A stretch of DNA of 64,000 bases from Hyphomicrobiaceae bacterium (GTDB taxonomy: Bacteria; Pseudomonadota; Alphaproteobacteria; Rhizobiales; Hyphomicrobiaceae): assembly GCA_016793635.1 (NCBI GenBank), contig JAEUMD010000011.1:469070-533069 (forward strand), written 5' to 3'. This document shows, one piece after another, positions 63,383-64,000 of this stretch; within the stretch, counting starts at the first letter, position 1, and the number at the start of each line of letters is the position of its first letter. The notes under the pieces are model-generated. The model did no database searches. It had not been told where the DNA came from and saw only the letters and a program-made list of their open reading frames with translations. The position numbers were made by a program, and so were the translations under genes.

Positions 63383-64000
63383 TTACGCGGCCCGTTGCTG
63401 GCGGAGAACCTCGCCGCGATAACTGAGGGCCTCGGCGACATGAAGGCGGCCGACGCCGACCGCGCCATCGAGATCGGCGATGGTACGCGCGACACGCAGC
63501 GTGCGATGGAACCCCCGTGCGGAGAGCCCGAGGCGTTCCGACGCCTGATGCAGCAAGGCCACTCCTTCCGCATCGGGCATCGATGTTTCCTCGAGCAGCC
63601 GGCCTGAGCATTCCGCATTGGTCGACACGCCCTTGGCTCCAAGACCCTTGAAGCGGTCGCGTTGGCGCTGGCGGGCGGCAGCCACCCGCGCCGCGACCTC
63701 GGCGCTGCCTTCGCTCGGCGGCGGAAGCACGAGATCGGCGGCCGAGACGGCAGGCATCTCGATCTGCAAGTCGATGCGATCGAGCAGCGGGCCGGAGATG
63801 CGTGCCCGGTAATCCTCGCCGCAGCGCGGGCCGCGCTTGCAGGCCTGCCCCGGATTGCCACCGCCGCACCGGCACGGGTTCATCGCCGCGACGAGCTGAA
63901 TGCGGGACGGATAGGAAATGCGGTGATTGGCCCGGGCGATGACCGTTTCGCCCGCCTCCAGCGGCTGGCGAAGCCCATCGAGCACCTGCGGCGAGAACTC
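63383..64000 (-). CDS. comM: Mg-chelatase-like AAA protein ComM/YifB, C-terminal part (runs off the right edge)
   Basis: The last 205 codons lie in the window. NPCRCGGGNPGQACKRGP (a Cys-rich zinc-binding knuckle), ISGPLLDRIDLQIEMPAV (a sensor-type motif of the AAA fold) and the helical lid with LSARGFHRTLRVARTIADLDG identify the YifB/ComM family. ComM is a branch-migration helicase that helps natural transformation and recombination in other Gram-negatives. The gene continues to the right (upstream) of the window. The Walker A and B motifs are outside, so its full activity cannot be judged. Confidence 0.93.
   Translation of the reverse strand, partial: EFSPQVLDGLRQPLEAGETVIARANHRISYPSRIQLVAAMNPCRCGGGNPGQACKRGPRCGEDYRARISGPLLDRIDLQIEMPAVSAADLVLPPPSEGSAEVAARVAAARQRQRDRFKGLGAKGVSTNAECSGRLLEETSMPDAEGVALLHQASERLGLSARGFHRTLRVARTIADLDGAVGVGRLHVAEALSYRGEVLRQQRAA

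Noticed and set aside
61840-63861. A 673-residue fusion of ybgC with upstream sequence
   Set aside because: The part before 62340 is an out-of-frame reading of the phosphoesterase and comM; ybgC starts at 62340 with the ATGA overlap.

Overview
The window is high-GC, densely coding DNA from an alphaproteobacterium, most likely order Hyphomicrobiales (Rhizobiales). The main reasons are the gene order ybgC - tolQ - tolR - tolA - tolB - pal - cpoB - tilS - ftsH, a Tad-type pilus edge with TadG-like von Willebrand proteins, a rhizobial-type malonate uptake cluster with a MatR-like regulator, and strong GC bias at third codon positions. No phage, integrase, transposase or CRISPR array was seen. The genus cannot be named from the sequence alone.

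Left edge (1-6.4 kb): the start of a CpaC-like secretin and a TadG-like von Willebrand protein on the minus strand, then an Aas-like AMP-binding enzyme, a BT1-family transporter and a small membrane protein on the plus strand.

6.5-18.7 kb is the most distinctive region: a rearranged Pel exopolysaccharide locus. On the minus strand a tightly overlapping operon reads pelA (deacetylase part only), a TPR-only pelB-like gene, pelD, pelE, pelF, pelG. Convergent to it lie three consecutive paralogous GH114/PelA-hydrolase-like proteins. The glycoside hydrolase domain that normally forms the N-terminus of PelA appears to have been split off and multiplied. PelC, the outer-membrane beta-barrel of PelB and the c-di-GMP-binding GGDEF part of PelD are not visible.

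19-42 kb is mostly housekeeping and metabolism: cutA, nadK, a nitroreductase, a secreted von Willebrand protein with a companion protein, an orphan amino-acid binding protein, cystathionine beta-lyase, a CbiX-like chelatase, a thiolase plus fused hydratase/dehydrogenase pair for acyl-CoA oxidation, trhO, a 30-residue lysine/alanine peptide, panD, a GNAT/nitrilase pair, a second TadG-like protein, a SIMPL protein, a CAU-anticodon tRNA and an unknown secreted protein with an HExxH motif.

41.6-47.7 kb: a probable malonate uptake and activation cluster (TRAP transporter dctPQM-type genes, matB-type synthetase, a cupin) divergent from a GntR regulator. A perfect palindrome lies between them.

48-64 kb: ftsH (flanked on both sides by copies of a two-hairpin intergenic repeat), tilS and the Tol-Pal region. 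The latter carries an extra OmpA-family gene and two tandem tiny lipoprotein genes. Then come a beta-carbonic anhydrase, ybgC, a Tat-exported phosphoesterase and the 3' part of comM.
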